Shown: positions 1 to 8,001 of the stretch, piece after piece
Layout of the letters: every line of letters begins with the position of its first letter
Numbering within the stretch: the stretch's first letter is position 1
DNA from: Pseudomonas sp. NC02
GTDB lineage: Bacteria; Pseudomonadota; Gammaproteobacteria; Pseudomonadales; Pseudomonadaceae
Direction: 5' to 3'
DNA: 64,000 nt
Assembly: GCF_002874965.1 (NCBI RefSeq)
Contig: NZ_CP025624.1
Coordinates: forward strand, 5,022,001 to 5,086,000
The notes under the pieces: model-generated
The model's database searches: none
Seen by the model: the letters and a program-made list of their open reading frames with translations, nothing else
What the model was told of the DNA's origin: nothing
Position numbers and translations under genes: made by a program

Positions 1-867
1 CTGATCGGCTTCAGTTCGGTGTCGGTACAGATCCTGATTCCGCTGGCGGCGCACCTGGCGCCGGCTGAATCCCGTGGCCGGGTGGTCGGCAGCATCATGG
101 GCGGCCTGCTGCTGGGTATTCTGCTGGCACGACCGGTGTCCAGCGTGGTGGCCGACCACTTCGGCTGGCGCGCCATGTTCATGGCCGCCGCGGCACTGAT
201 GGCGTTTATCAGCGTGGTGCTGATGCTGACCATCCCCAAGCGCCAACCGGATCACGCGGCCAGCTATGGCCAGCTGCTCGCCTCGCTGGGCACCTTGCTG
301 CGCCGCCAGCCGGTGCTGCGCCAGCGCGCGTTTTACCAGGGCTGCATGTTCGCCACCTTCAGCCTGTTCTGGACCGCCGCCCCGCTGGAACTGTCCCGCA
401 ACCACGGCCTGAGCCAAAGCCAGATCGCCCTGTTTGCCCTGGTCGGTGCCCTGGGCGCCATCGCTGCACCCATCGCCGGGCGCCTGGCGGACGCCGGCCA
501 CACCCACCGCGCTTCGCTGCTGGCGATGCTGTTTGCCGCACTGAGCTTCCTGCCGGCCTTCGTGCACCCGCTGTACAGCGTGATCGGCCTGGCGGTGACC
601 GGCGTGGTCCTGGACTTCTGCGTGCAGATGAACATGGTCCTTGGCCAGCGCGCCATCTACGCCCTCGACGCCAACAGCCGTAGCCGACTGAACGCGCTGT
701 ACATGACCAGCATCTTCATCGGCGGCGCGTTCGGCTCGGCGATTGCCAGCAGCGTGTACGAACACGGCGGCTGGCTGGGGGTGATGCTGGTGGGCAGCGC
801 ATTCCCGCTGGTGGCGTTGCTGCGCTTCTTGAGCGCCTCGCGGCAAGGGGCGGTGGCGACTGCCTAG
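1..867 (+). CDS. MFS transporter, C-terminal part (5' end outside window)
   Basis: The frame is open from the first base of the window, so this is the last 288 residues of a longer protein; the first GTG at 19 is internal. It is an inner-membrane major facilitator transporter: several hydrophobic segments alternate with short charged loops, and the loop after the first visible helices (residues about 25-35, AESRGRVVGS) matches the conserved cytoplasmic loop of drug-efflux type MFS proteins. It closely resembles the complete MFS protein at 20335-21549, which has RGRNVGTVVSGIMVGILLGR at the same place, so the two are probably paralogues. The substrate cannot be told from the sequence. It is followed 6 bp later by the convergent hicB gene. 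Confidence 0.85.
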   Translation: MIGFSSVSVQILIPLAAHLAPAESRGRVVGSIMGGLLLGILLARPVSSVVADHFGWRAMFMAAAALMAFISVVLMLTIPKRQPDHAASYGQLLASLGTLLRRQPVLRQRAFYQGCMFATFSLFWTAAPLELSRNHGLSQSQIALFALVGALGAIAAPIAGRLADAGHTHRASLLAMLFAALSFLPAFVHPLYSVIGLAVTGVVLDFCVQMNMVLGQRAIYALDANSRSRLNALYMTSIFIGGAFGSAIASSVYEHGGWLGVMLVGSAFPLVALLRFLSASRQGAVATA

Positions 868-873
868 TCAAAC

Positions 874-1278
874 TTACAACCGCACCAACTTCTCCAAAGC
901 CGCATCCGCCAGAAATGACGAGCGGCTTTTCACTTTGTGCTCACGCACATACCGGTCGATACGCTGGATCACATAGCCGGGCAAGGTGACATTGACCTTC
1001 TCGGTCTTGCCCAGATACGGCGAGATGTCGAGCTCCAACATCCCCCAGCCCATCCCGGCGTATTCCTCATTATCGTGGTGGGCGGCCACCGACGTTGGCA
1101 TCGGAATCACCCGACCCTCTGCCGCGATCTCCTGCAACAAGATATGCGCCACTTCAACCGCTGCGTTGTAAGCCTCTTCAAAACTATCCCCGGCGGTTAC
1201 AGCACCTGGAATATCGGGGATCTGAATACCGGTGGCGACAAAATCATCACCCCATTCGATACAGATTGGGTATTGCAT
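874..1278 (-). CDS. hicB: HicB-family antitoxin of a HicAB toxin-antitoxin pair
   Basis: The protein has 134 residues. The N-terminal half (residues 1-60) has the HicB/UPF0150 partial RNase H-like fold signature: the IPDIPGAVTAGDSFEEA stretch followed by a helix rich in A and E. The C-terminal half (about 95-134) reads VNVTLPGYVIQRIDRYV and then SRSSFLADAALEKL, a ribbon-helix-helix DNA-binding domain. In known systems the first half blocks the HicA toxin and the second binds the operator. It lies 21 bp downstream of hicA in the same direction, so toxin precedes antitoxin, the usual hicAB order. It likely represses the pair through the palindrome at 1514-1539. Confidence 0.9.
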   Translation of the reverse strand: MQYPICIEWGDDFVATGIQIPDIPGAVTAGDSFEEAYNAAVEVAHILLQEIAAEGRVIPMPTSVAAHHDNEEYAGMGWGMLELDISPYLGKTEKVNVTLPGYVIQRIDRYVREHKVKSRSSFLADAALEKLVRL

Positions 1279-1299
1279 GGAACATCTCCTTAAATCGTC

Positions 1300-1488
1300 C
1301 TAAAACGAAAACAGCCCGGCGCGCTTCCTGATACTTCGCACGGTGCCCTGGGGCAGATCCTTCTTGGGATGGGGCACCGGTATCGTGTACGGGTTATAGC
1401 GGTGGGTGAAAATATGATGGCTGCCTGTCACCCGATCCAGCACCCAACCCGCCTCTTGCAGCTCTTTGATCAATAGCCTGCTTTGCAC
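1300..1488 (-). CDS. hicA: HicA-family mRNA interferase toxin
   Basis: This small basic protein of about 62 residues has the double-stranded-RNA-binding-like HicA fold: LLIKELQEAGWVLDRVTGSH, then HIFTHRY, then VPHPKKDLPQGTVRSI. The GSHH segment at about residues 22-25 holds the conserved catalytic histidine of the family. HicA toxins cleave mRNA and are neutralised by HicB, encoded just downstream. Two GTG codons lie in tandem at 1491 and 1488. An AAGGAGG ribosome site ends 5 bases before 1488 and only 2 before 1491, so 1488 is preferred. The length is typical of the family and no lesion is visible, so the system is probably functional. Confidence 0.88.
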   Translation of the reverse strand: MQSRLLIKELQEAGWVLDRVTGSHHIFTHRYNPYTIPVPHPKKDLPQGTVRSIRKRAGLFSF

Positions 1489-1513
1489 CACAGCCTCCTT
1501 GCTCCGGCCTGAA

Positions 1514-1539
1514 TAAAAGTAACTCTAGAGTTACCTTTA
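1514..1539. promoter_or_regulatory. Palindromic operator, probable HicB binding site
   Basis: A perfect 16-bp palindrome, GTAACTCTAGAGTTAC (1519-1534), is extended to 26 bp (TAAA...TTTA) with one mismatched pair. It sits about 25 bp upstream of the hicA start, where HicB or HicAB complexes autoregulate in known systems. The ribbon-helix-helix domain of HicB fits a palindromic site. The function is inferred from position and symmetry. Confidence 0.65.
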
Positions 1540-1704
1540 CTCAAGCACAGAATCAGCCGGGCTGACTGACGGCTGTTTTACCGGATGTTGGAAAACCTAT
1601 AAATTTATTCCCTTAAGGCATAAATCATATGTCAACCAACCGCCTTCTACCCTTACCCAAAAGGCGCCATGATTCCCGAAACGCCCCCCCCAAAAGGACA
1701 CCCG

Positions 1705-2583
1705 ATGGACCGCCTCACCGCCATGGAAACCTTCGTCCACGTCGTCGAGACCGGCTCGTTTTCCGCGGCTGCAAAACGCTTGGGAATTGGCCAGCCCGCC
1801 GTCTCCAAGGGCGTTGCGCAGCTGGAGGCGCGGCTGGCGGTCAGGTTGCTGCTGCGTTCCACCCGGGGCCTGACGCCCACCGAGGCGGGCCTGGCGTTTT
1901 TTGAAAAGGCCAAGCGCGCCGTCGACGAAGCCAACGATGCCGACGACACCGCCCGAAGCGCGGGCAATGGCCTGTCGGGCACCTTGCGCGTCAGCGCGGG
2001 CGTGACTTTTTGCCGCTTGCAGATCATTCCCAACCTGGGCCCGTTTCTTGAGCAACACCCCGGCCTGAATGTCGACGTCGTACTCGACGACCGCGTGCTC
2101 AATCTGGTGGAAGAAGGCATCGACGTTGCGCTGCGCATCGGCAACCTGAGCGACTCCGGCCTGACCGCCCGCAAGATCGGCCAAAGCCCCAGCCGGATTT
2201 TCGGCACCCCTGCCTATTTCGAGCGCCATGGCGAACCCCACTCCCCGGAAGACCTCCTGCACCATCAGGCGGTGATCTATAGCTTGAGCGAAAGTACCTG
2301 TTGGACGTTCACTCAAGCTGCCCGGCAATGCCCTGTCGTCGCGCGCGGGCGCCTGCGCGTCACGTCCTCCGAAGGCATTCGCGCCGGCGTGCTGTCTCAC
2401 CAGGGGGTGGCGATGGCCGCCGATTGGATGTTCATGCCGGAGATCGCCAGTGGCGAGGTCAAGGCCGTGCTGACCGACTGGGAACTGCCGCCCCGGGACT
2501 TGTGGGCCGTGTTGCCGACAGGCCGGATGGTCAGCGCCAAGGCCCGGGCGTTTATCGAGTTTATGGAGGGAGTGGTGCGCTGA
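1705..2583 (+). CDS. LysR-family transcriptional regulator
   Basis: The protein has about 292 residues. An N-terminal winged helix-turn-helix has the recognition region FSAAAKRLGIGQPAVSKGVA (about 20-39). It is followed by the LysR linker helix and a two-lobed effector-binding domain with DVVLDDRVLNLVEEGIDVAL, typical of the CrgA/YafC subgroup. The open frame extends 12 codons upstream to 1669, but ATG 1705 has a good AAAAGGA ribosome site at 1692-1698 and starts with the family's usual MDRLTAMETF, so it is chosen. It lies 3 bp from the convergent P450 gene. Its target and inducer cannot be told; no divergent partner gene lies immediately upstream. Confidence 0.9.
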   Translation: MDRLTAMETFVHVVETGSFSAAAKRLGIGQPAVSKGVAQLEARLAVRLLLRSTRGLTPTEAGLAFFEKAKRAVDEANDADDTARSAGNGLSGTLRVSAGVTFCRLQIIPNLGPFLEQHPGLNVDVVLDDRVLNLVEEGIDVALRIGNLSDSGLTARKIGQSPSRIFGTPAYFERHGEPHSPEDLLHHQAVIYSLSESTCWTFTQAARQCPVVARGRLRVTSSEGIRAGVLSHQGVAMAADWMFMPEIASGEVKAVLTDWELPPRDLWAVLPTGRMVSAKARAFIEFMEGVVR

Positions 2584-2586
2584 TCC

Positions 2587-3696
2587 TCAGCTGTCAAAGT
2601 GGGGAATACGTCCGTTCAGCGATGGCCAATAACTGAACGCGCGCGGCACCGCCAACACCTCTGGCTGGCGCAGGAGCAAATCCTGGATCGCTTGCGCAGC
2701 GATACTCACCGCGATGTTTTGACCGGGGCACTGATGCCTTCCAGCGCCAAAACTGAAGATTCGTCGTTGCTGTCGCTCAAGTAGGAAAACCTCGGGCGCA
2801 GGGTTCGCGGCCGCGTCCCGATTGGCCGAGGCCAGCAGCACCAGCACGGTGTCACCCGCCTCCAGAACCCTGTCGCCAATCGTGCAACGCCGGGCCACAA
2901 ATCGCCGGGTGTTCTGCACCGGAGAATCGTAGCGGGCCACCTCTTCGACCAGCGCGACGGCGAGGGTCGGCGTGCCCTGAATGCGCGCCAGCAGATCGGG
3001 AAACCGATGCAGCGTGACCAGGGTGTTGCCAATAAGGCCGGCGCTCGCTTCGCAGGTCTGTGACAGCAGTCCGATCAGATTGGCGGTCAATGCGCCAAGG
3101 TTTTCCCAGGTACTGGCTTGGTAGTTGCGAAGGATGTGCGCCCGCAAGGCTGTTTGCTCCAGCACCCCGCTGAACATCTCCCTGAGCCTGCTCGCCCCGG
3201 CGTGTGCGTCGTGCAGTTGAACCTCAGTGCTCAGGGGCGAAAGGCAGGCGACAAAATCACGTGTCAGTTGGGCGACTTCCCGCAACTGGTCGCTGCGAAA
3301 ACCCAGCCCATATGCAACGGCAGACACGGGTAACGTGAACATTAATTCGCTCAGGTCGGCCCCCGGGTGACCGATGCAGGCCTGGACATTCATGACCTCT
3401 ACCGAGGCCAGCGCCGGTTCGATTACCGCCCTTGGACACCGATGGCCGGCGTCTTCATTCATGCGCATCAACGCCGCAAACACCTGCCCGGCCGCACCTT
3501 GCGCAATAGCCGCAGGCACCGGCTCGTGCAACGGACGCACCCGGCAATCGGGATGTGCCAGAACGGCCTCCACTATCCTGGCAGTGCTGGCGACCCATAA
3601 CCCGAGACCTTCATCGAACAGCAGTCCGCCGTTAAGCCTCAGGCCTGCGTAAAAATCATAGGGATCGTGATGCGTAGCAGCTTCCAGCGGTGTCAT
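2587..3696 (-). CDS. Cytochrome P450
   Basis: A soluble bacterial-type P450 monooxygenase of 369 residues, a little shorter than the usual about 400. The haem-ligand loop FSFGAGRHQCPG (about 314-325) carries Cys323, and the K-helix ExxR is EEVAR (251-255). In the I-helix the usual (A/G)Gx(D/E)T(T/S) reads QTCEAS (213-218): the acid is kept but the oxygen-activating threonine is alanine. This may alter or weaken canonical hydroxylation, or point to a peroxide-using or biosynthetic role. No ferredoxin or reductase gene is adjacent. It is divergent from the ArsR-type regulator at 3771, with a 74-bp shared promoter region holding two inverted repeats. The substrate is unknown. Confidence 0.88.
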   Translation of the reverse strand: MTPLEAATHHDPYDFYAGLRLNGGLLFDEGLGLWVASTARIVEAVLAHPDCRVRPLHEPVPAAIAQGAAGQVFAALMRMNEDAGHRCPRAVIEPALASVEVMNVQACIGHPGADLSELMFTLPVSAVAYGLGFRSDQLREVAQLTRDFVACLSPLSTEVQLHDAHAGASRLREMFSGVLEQTALRAHILRNYQASTWENLGALTANLIGLLSQTCEASAGLIGNTLVTLHRFPDLLARIQGTPTLAVALVEEVARYDSPVQNTRRFVARRCTIGDRVLEAGDTVLVLLASANRDAAANPAPEVFLLERQQRRIFSFGAGRHQCPGQNIAVSIAAQAIQDLLLRQPEVLAVPRAFSYWPSLNGRIPHFDS

Positions 3697-3708
3697 TGCG
3701 TACTCCCT

Positions 3709-3768
3709 GTTCTTAAAGAACCGCTACTATCAGCCACCGCCCACCGCAACGATTCGTTCAGGAACGAA
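3709..3768. promoter_or_regulatory. Two inverted repeats between P450 and ArsR-type genes
   Basis: The short divergent promoter region holds GTTCTT-A-AAGAAC at 3709-3721 and TTCGTTC-AG-GAACGAA at 3753-3768, the latter ending 2 bp before the regulator's start codon. The shared core GTTC/GAAC suggests related half-sites for one dimeric repressor, most simply the ArsR-type protein itself. The function is inferred from position and symmetry. Confidence 0.55.
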
Positions 3769-3770
3769 AT

Positions 3771-4478
3771 ATGAACACCCATAACGACGACTCCGACCTC
3801 TCCCGGGTTGCCGGCGCGATTGCGGAACCGGCCCGCACCAGAATGCTCTGCGCATTGATGGACGGCCACGCGCGCACCAGCACCGAAATGGCAGTCATCG
3901 CCGAGGTCAGTGCCTCCACCGCCAGCGCTCATCTGGCACGCCTCAAGGACGATGGGCTGGTGAAGCTGCATACTCAGGGCCGGCACCGGTATTACAGCCT
4001 CGCGGGCCCTCACGTCGCTCAGGTGATTGAAGCGTTGATGGTGATCAGCAGAAACACCACGACGACGTTCGTATCAACCACGCCCACTCGATTGCAATTC
4101 GCCCGGACCTGTTACGACCACATGGCCGGGACGCTGGCGGTGCGTCTGCATGACCATTTCATCGCGTCCGGCTGGATGGTAGGCGACAGTACCTACCAGC
4201 TCACCGCAGCAGGTGAAAAGGCCATGACCGAATTGGGTGTGGACGTGCTGACGCTTCGAGCGCAACGGCGTCGTTTTGCGTGTTCGTGCCTGGACTGGAG
4301 CATGCGGCGCCCGCACCTGGCCGGCGCGTTGGGGGCCGCTTTGCTGGAAAGCTTCATCCGCCGCAGATGGGTGACCCAGGATTTGGATAGCCGCGCCCTT
4401 GGACTCACACCCAAGGGGCAGGAGGAATTGGCCTGCCGGTTTGGATTGACCGCTCAAGAGGGTTTGGCGAGGCGTTGA
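3771..4478 (+). CDS. ArsR-type winged-helix transcriptional regulator
   Basis: The protein has 235 residues. The N-terminal ArsR HTH (about 12-85) contains IAEPARTRMLCALMDG, then EMAVIAEVSASTASAHLARL as the recognition helix, then the wing HTQGRHRYYSLAG. The metal-binding ELCVC motif of arsenic or cadmium sensors is absent, so it is not a classical metal sensor. The C-terminal 130 residues form an extra domain (FARTCYDHMAGTLAVRLHDH) typical of the longer ArsR-like regulators that sense organic compounds or redox. It is divergent from the P450, its likely target. Its last 25 bp overlap the 3' end of the convergent serralysin gene. Confidence 0.85.
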   Translation: MNTHNDDSDLSRVAGAIAEPARTRMLCALMDGHARTSTEMAVIAEVSASTASAHLARLKDDGLVKLHTQGRHRYYSLAGPHVAQVIEALMVISRNTTTTFVSTTPTRLQFARTCYDHMAGTLAVRLHDHFIASGWMVGDSTYQLTAAGEKAMTELGVDVLTLRAQRRRFACSCLDWSMRRPHLAGALGAALLESFIRRRWVTQDLDSRALGLTPKGQEELACRFGLTAQEGLARR

Positions 4479-5914
4479 AACAACTGCATCAGGACGGCCA
4501 ACATCTTGGCGACCATCTCGTTCAACTGCGTAAGGGTGTCCGCCTTCGGATCGACTGGCGGCGTCGGGGCAGGCAGCACACTGGGCACGGGTTGCACGTC
4601 CGGTTTATGGCCGGCCCAGTGCACGTCCCCAGGCTTGATTTCCCCCTTGCTGGTCACCCGCAGATCGGCCGTGCCCTTCCCGGCCAGGTCAATTTCCAGG
4701 CTTGCACGGCCGGTGGTGGCGTCATGCTTGAGCACAGCCTCGCCTGCCCGGCCGCTGAACCGATCGGTAAAAACCAGGCCGCTGACACCGGCCTCCTTTA
4801 ATGCCCCCGAGACATCAATCTTGTCGGTGCCGCTGGTAAAGTCCTCGATCAGGTCAGGGTGCTGTGGCGTGGAATCACTGGCCTTGTCGTAGATAAAAAT
4901 GTCTGCCCCACCGCCGCCGCGTAACGTATCGGCACCCGCTCCACCCTTGAGCCGATTGCCCGCCTCATTACCGATCAAGGTGTCGCGACCTGCACCACCC
5001 GTTGCATTTTCAACCGTACACCCCTTGGCAATCGAGACATTGCCCTTCAAGCCGCCCACATCAGAGAACGACTCGGCATTGAGGTTAATCTTCTGGTCCT
5101 GGGAGAACCCGGAAAAGTCCAACGTATCGTCACCGCCGCCGTCCCATACGCAGAAAATCGGTTTGTCCGTGGCGCTCTTGAGGGTCATCGCTTCGCGCTC
5201 GGTATTGGAGTTGAAGCCATAGGTGGTGTCGGTATTGCGGGTTTGATGATTGGCCCCATACAACCGCTGGGCCGCCGCAATGTCATCCATCATGGGTGCA
5301 GATGGATTCAACGACTTGAAGTCGTGGCCGGGTTGGTTTTTCTCCGACCAGTAGCTCATGACGCTGCGCGCCTTGGTATCCCCGGTATAGACCGCGCCAC
5401 TGTTGTAGCTGGAGCCGCCGCCATTGTAGTTACCCGGATGCTGCAGGCCGATGGCGTGACCGATCTCATGCACCGTGGTGACCGAAAAATGACTGCCCAG
5501 GGCTGGCGCGCTATTGGTACCCCGGGTGCCGATCGTCGCTGTGGTGGTGGTCGTCCCGCGCGGAAAGGTAGCAACGCCACGGTCACCGCGAGGGTTATTC
5601 CTGATGTTCACCGTACCTTCCGTTCCACCTGCCTGCTCCCTGAAGTTGATGTTGGCCACGTCCTGCCAGGACTGTACCGCCTCGCGCACACGTTGCTTCT
5701 GCTGCGGGGTGAAACTCGAGTCGACGGTGTACGACAGGTCAACTTTGTTGTCGCCGTTACGGTCTTGAAACCGCATGTTGTCCCGCGTGATGTGCTTGCC
5801 GGCCTGATCAGTCGTGTAGGTGGGCTTGCCGGCACCGACACCAAACGGTCCGGGATCAGACTCCGGTAAATAGTAGGTCGAGGGTTTGCCAGCTATCAGC
5901 TTAGAACTATTCAT
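4454..5914 (-). CDS. Serralysin-type (M10B) zinc metalloprotease with unusual C-terminal tail
   Basis: A secreted calcium- and zinc-dependent protease of 486 residues. The zinc site HEIGHAIGLQHPG has ligands H149, H153 and H159 and catalytic E150; the Met-turn SVMSYW is at 184-189. The RTX region with GGAGRDTL and GGAGADTL nonapeptides spans about 306-340, followed by the M10 C-terminal domain. Typical serralysins end near residue 435 with a hydrophobic DFIV/DIVV-like type I secretion signal. Here the protein continues with a Pro-rich linker (about 440-456) and an amphipathic helix to 486. It has two cysteines (C255, C299), uncommon in the family. No aprDEF transporter or Inh inhibitor gene is nearby, so secretion must use an exporter encoded elsewhere. 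The ribosome site is weak. Confidence 0.9.
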   Translation of the reverse strand: MNSSKLIAGKPSTYYLPESDPGPFGVGAGKPTYTTDQAGKHITRDNMRFQDRNGDNKVDLSYTVDSSFTPQQKQRVREAVQSWQDVANINFREQAGGTEGTVNIRNNPRGDRGVATFPRGTTTTTATIGTRGTNSAPALGSHFSVTTVHEIGHAIGLQHPGNYNGGGSSYNSGAVYTGDTKARSVMSYWSEKNQPGHDFKSLNPSAPMMDDIAAAQRLYGANHQTRNTDTTYGFNSNTEREAMTLKSATDKPIFCVWDGGGDDTLDFSGFSQDQKINLNAESFSDVGGLKGNVSIAKGCTVENATGGAGRDTLIGNEAGNRLKGGAGADTLRGGGGADIFIYDKASDSTPQHPDLIEDFTSGTDKIDVSGALKEAGVSGLVFTDRFSGRAGEAVLKHDATTGRASLEIDLAGKGTADLRVTSKGEIKPGDVHWAGHKPDVQPVPSVLPAPTPPVDPKADTLTQLNEMVAKMLAVLMQLFQRLAKPS

Positions 5915-6052
5915 GAAAACCGCGCGCTCTTTTTAATTAATGGAAGGCGCCCCCTGAACCCGTTGGCCAGCATACGACCGAACACCAGGGGACCCTGAAA
6001 TTCACTTGCATTCCAAACAACCCATGACCAAGTAACCCCCCCTGCCGGGGAG

Positions 6053-6075
6053 TAAAAACCAAGGCGCGGACGCCT
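6053..6075 (-). terminator. Possible rho-independent terminator of the RTX paralogue gene
   Basis: On the minus strand AGGCG-TCCG-CGCCT (6075-6062) is followed by TTGGTTTTTA. The 5-bp GC-rich stem with a short T-run lies about 67 nt after the stop codon at 6142. It is short, so termination is uncertain. Confidence 0.4.
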
Positions 6076-6141
6076 CTCAAACAGGTTTTTTATAAATACC
6101 AAACCCACTTCAAAAACCCGCACGCGCCCCGGCATTAGATT

Positions 6142-6915
6142 TTATATCGGACGCTGCACTTCAGTAACAGGCCCTAGTAAATCCGACGGTCTTATCAAGT
6201 GAATGCTTTTAACCAGGAAGCTTGTCTCACGGTTGCCTGTGAGGTCTACCGCAACAAAGTAGCGGCCACTGTGGGGATTGAACTTCACCACCGTATCGCC
6301 AATACGCCCCGTAAAGGCCTCAACCACCCGCAAGGGTGTATTGACCTCTTTCATCATGGGCACCAGATCAATCTTGTCCCTGCCGCTGACAAAATCCATG
6401 ATCATGTCCGCGTTGTGATAGGTAGAGTCACTGGCCTTTTCATATCGGAAGGTATTGCTGCCCCCCACGCCCCAAAGGACGTCGGCCCCTACGCCACCGG
6501 TCAAGACGTTGCCAACCTGGTTGCCAATCAGCAAGTCGTGGCCTGCGCCCCCTTTGGCATTCTCCACCCTGGAACCCTTGGCTATCGAGACATTATTGTG
6601 CAGGCCGCCCACGCTGGAAGCCGCGCCGTCACGCAGATCAATTCTCTGGGCCTGGTTGAACCCGGAGAAATCCAGCGTATCGTTTCCGCCTTTGTCACGT
6701 ACGATGAACCTTGGCGCACTACTGAGTGAATGCAGACTCATGGAGCGGTTGGCGATATTGGAGTTGAAACCGTAGACCGTGTCTGACGCGTCCGGCCCGG
6801 GTGTCAGTCGACCCATTACAGGGTGGGACTTTTTATCGGAATGACGATCGCCCGACCTTTCAGGTGCTACCACGTTTTGTACATAAGAGTTAAAAACAGG
6901 AGAAGCAACTATCAT
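6142..6915 (-). CDS. Protease-less serralysin paralogue (RTX / M10 C-terminal domain only)
   Basis: The 257-residue product aligns along its length, from about residue 46, with residues 230-435 of the serralysin at 4454-5914. Shared landmarks are YGFNSN, GGNDTLDFSGF, NVSIAKG, VENAKGGAGHDLLIGN, KASDST and DKIDL. The whole catalytic domain is missing; the first 45 residues are different and have no zinc motif. Of the calcium-binding GGxGxDxLx repeats the first is intact, but the later one is degraded (WGVGGSNTF). It lacks the terminal hydrophobic secretion motif. ATG 6915 has an AAGGAAG ribosome site, so it looks translated rather than a decayed fragment. It is the same-strand upstream neighbour of the protease, 227 bp away. 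The function is unknown; a chaperone, decoy or inhibitor of the protease is only a guess. Confidence 0.8.
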   Translation of the reverse strand: MIVASPVFNSYVQNVVAPERSGDRHSDKKSHPVMGRLTPGPDASDTVYGFNSNIANRSMSLHSLSSAPRFIVRDKGGNDTLDFSGFNQAQRIDLRDGAASSVGGLHNNVSIAKGSRVENAKGGAGHDLLIGNQVGNVLTGGVGADVLWGVGGSNTFRYEKASDSTYHNADMIMDFVSGRDKIDLVPMMKEVNTPLRVVEAFTGRIGDTVVKFNPHSGRYFVAVDLTGNRETSFLVKSIHLIRPSDLLGPVTEVQRPI

Positions 6916-7251
6916 GCAACAACTTCCTTAAGGACACAGAATAACAGACCCTCTTTAAATAAGGCCCACCCCCGGCAAACCCTTTTCACCGGGACAACTA
7001 AACTGCCACAAGAAAGCGCAACTCACCAAGCCGAGATTATTTCACAAGAAGTATTGAAACATTAAAATTCGCCCAACCAACACGATAGGAGAAGTTGATT
7101 GTAGGAACTATTAAGCAGCCAAATTTTTCGCCACCGATGTTGTAAACTTCATCAGCAAGACTTGAAACTTTCCTACCCTTGATTAAATCTTTCACCTACA
7201 ACCAAGGTTCTGACACGCGCTAATCAATTAAAAGATTTCTCGCGCAAGGGC
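6916..7251. other. AT-rich intergenic region without a gene
   Basis: These 336 bases lie between the phnP stop and the RTX paralogue start. The stretch is visibly richer in A and T than the surroundings, and I find no credible coding frame or strong terminator in it. It must contain the promoter of the RTX paralogue and the end of the phn transcript. Its composition suggests acquired DNA or a silenced regulatory region. Confidence 0.5.
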
Positions 7252-8001
7252 TTAAATCACCCGCCCATCCCAGCCCACCGTCACATGCCGCGGCAACTCC
7301 CGCCGATGCTGCAACAACCACGCATCCAGCGTATGCCCCACATGGGTCAGCACCCCCAACTGCGCACCCACCTCTTCAATACATTGCAACGCCAGCGTCA
7401 GGTCATTGTGATTACGCGGAGCCTGCGGTTGCGGCGGCATGGAGCAGTCCAGCACCAGTACATCCAGCGGTTCACGCTGCAGCCAGTCGCGAGTAGCCGG
7501 TGGCAGGCCAACGGTGTCGGTGAGGTAGGCGATGCGCCTCCCCTCGCCTTCCAGCAGATAACCCAAGGTGGGTTTGGAGTGCACCAACGGCAGCGCAGTG
7601 ACGCTCAGTTCACCCAACCGGCGGGTTTCAAACTCGGCAAACGGCTGGCTGAAATCGAGGATGCCGGGGTGCTTGTACAGGTCGGACAACCCTTCCGGAT
7701 CCACCGGCCCATGCACCGGAATCACCAGCCCCTGGCCCCAGCGCAGATGCAGCAGACCCTGGGCATGATCGGCATGGTAATGGGTCTGGAGAATCCCGTT
7801 GAAACTGCGGGGCGGGAAGCGCTCGGTGAGGTCGGGCAACCCGCTGTCGATCAACCAGCGCTGGTCGCCACACTCGATCAATGCGCTGCATGGGCGGCGG
7901 CGCAGGCTCTGGTCATGGCGGGCCAGGCCACAGGCGGCGCACTCACAGCCATACACCGGCACTTGCCGCGCATCGCCGGTGCCCAGCAGTGTCAGGCGCA
8001 T
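7252..8001 (-). CDS. phnP: Phosphoribosyl 1,2-cyclic phosphate phosphodiesterase
   Basis: A metallo-beta-lactamase-fold hydrolase of 249 residues. The metal motif HYHADH (about 75-80) is the HxHxDH of the superfamily. N-terminal Cys and His residues (CECAACG region, about 19-25) match the structural zinc site of PhnP. It opens 5-phosphoribosyl 1,2-cyclic phosphate, the product of C-P bond cleavage by PhnJ, to ribose 1,5-bisphosphate, the substrate of PhnN. It is the last gene of the phn operon and overlaps phnN by 10 bp. No clear terminator follows. Confidence 0.92.
   Translation of the reverse strand: MRLTLLGTGDARQVPVYGCECAACGLARHDQSLRRRPCSALIECGDQRWLIDSGLPDLTERFPPRSFNGILQTHYHADHAQGLLHLRWGQGLVIPVHGPVDPEGLSDLYKHPGILDFSQPFAEFETRRLGELSVTALPLVHSKPTLGYLLEGEGRRIAYLTDTVGLPPATRDWLQREPLDVLVLDCSMPPQPQAPRNHNDLTLALQCIEEVGAQLGVLTHVGHTLDAWLLQHRRELPRHVTVGWDGRVI

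Noticed and set aside
5911..6135. A 74-codon frame between the serralysin and its paralogue
   Set aside because: No ribosome site, no homology that I recognise, and it contains the terminator-like hairpin.
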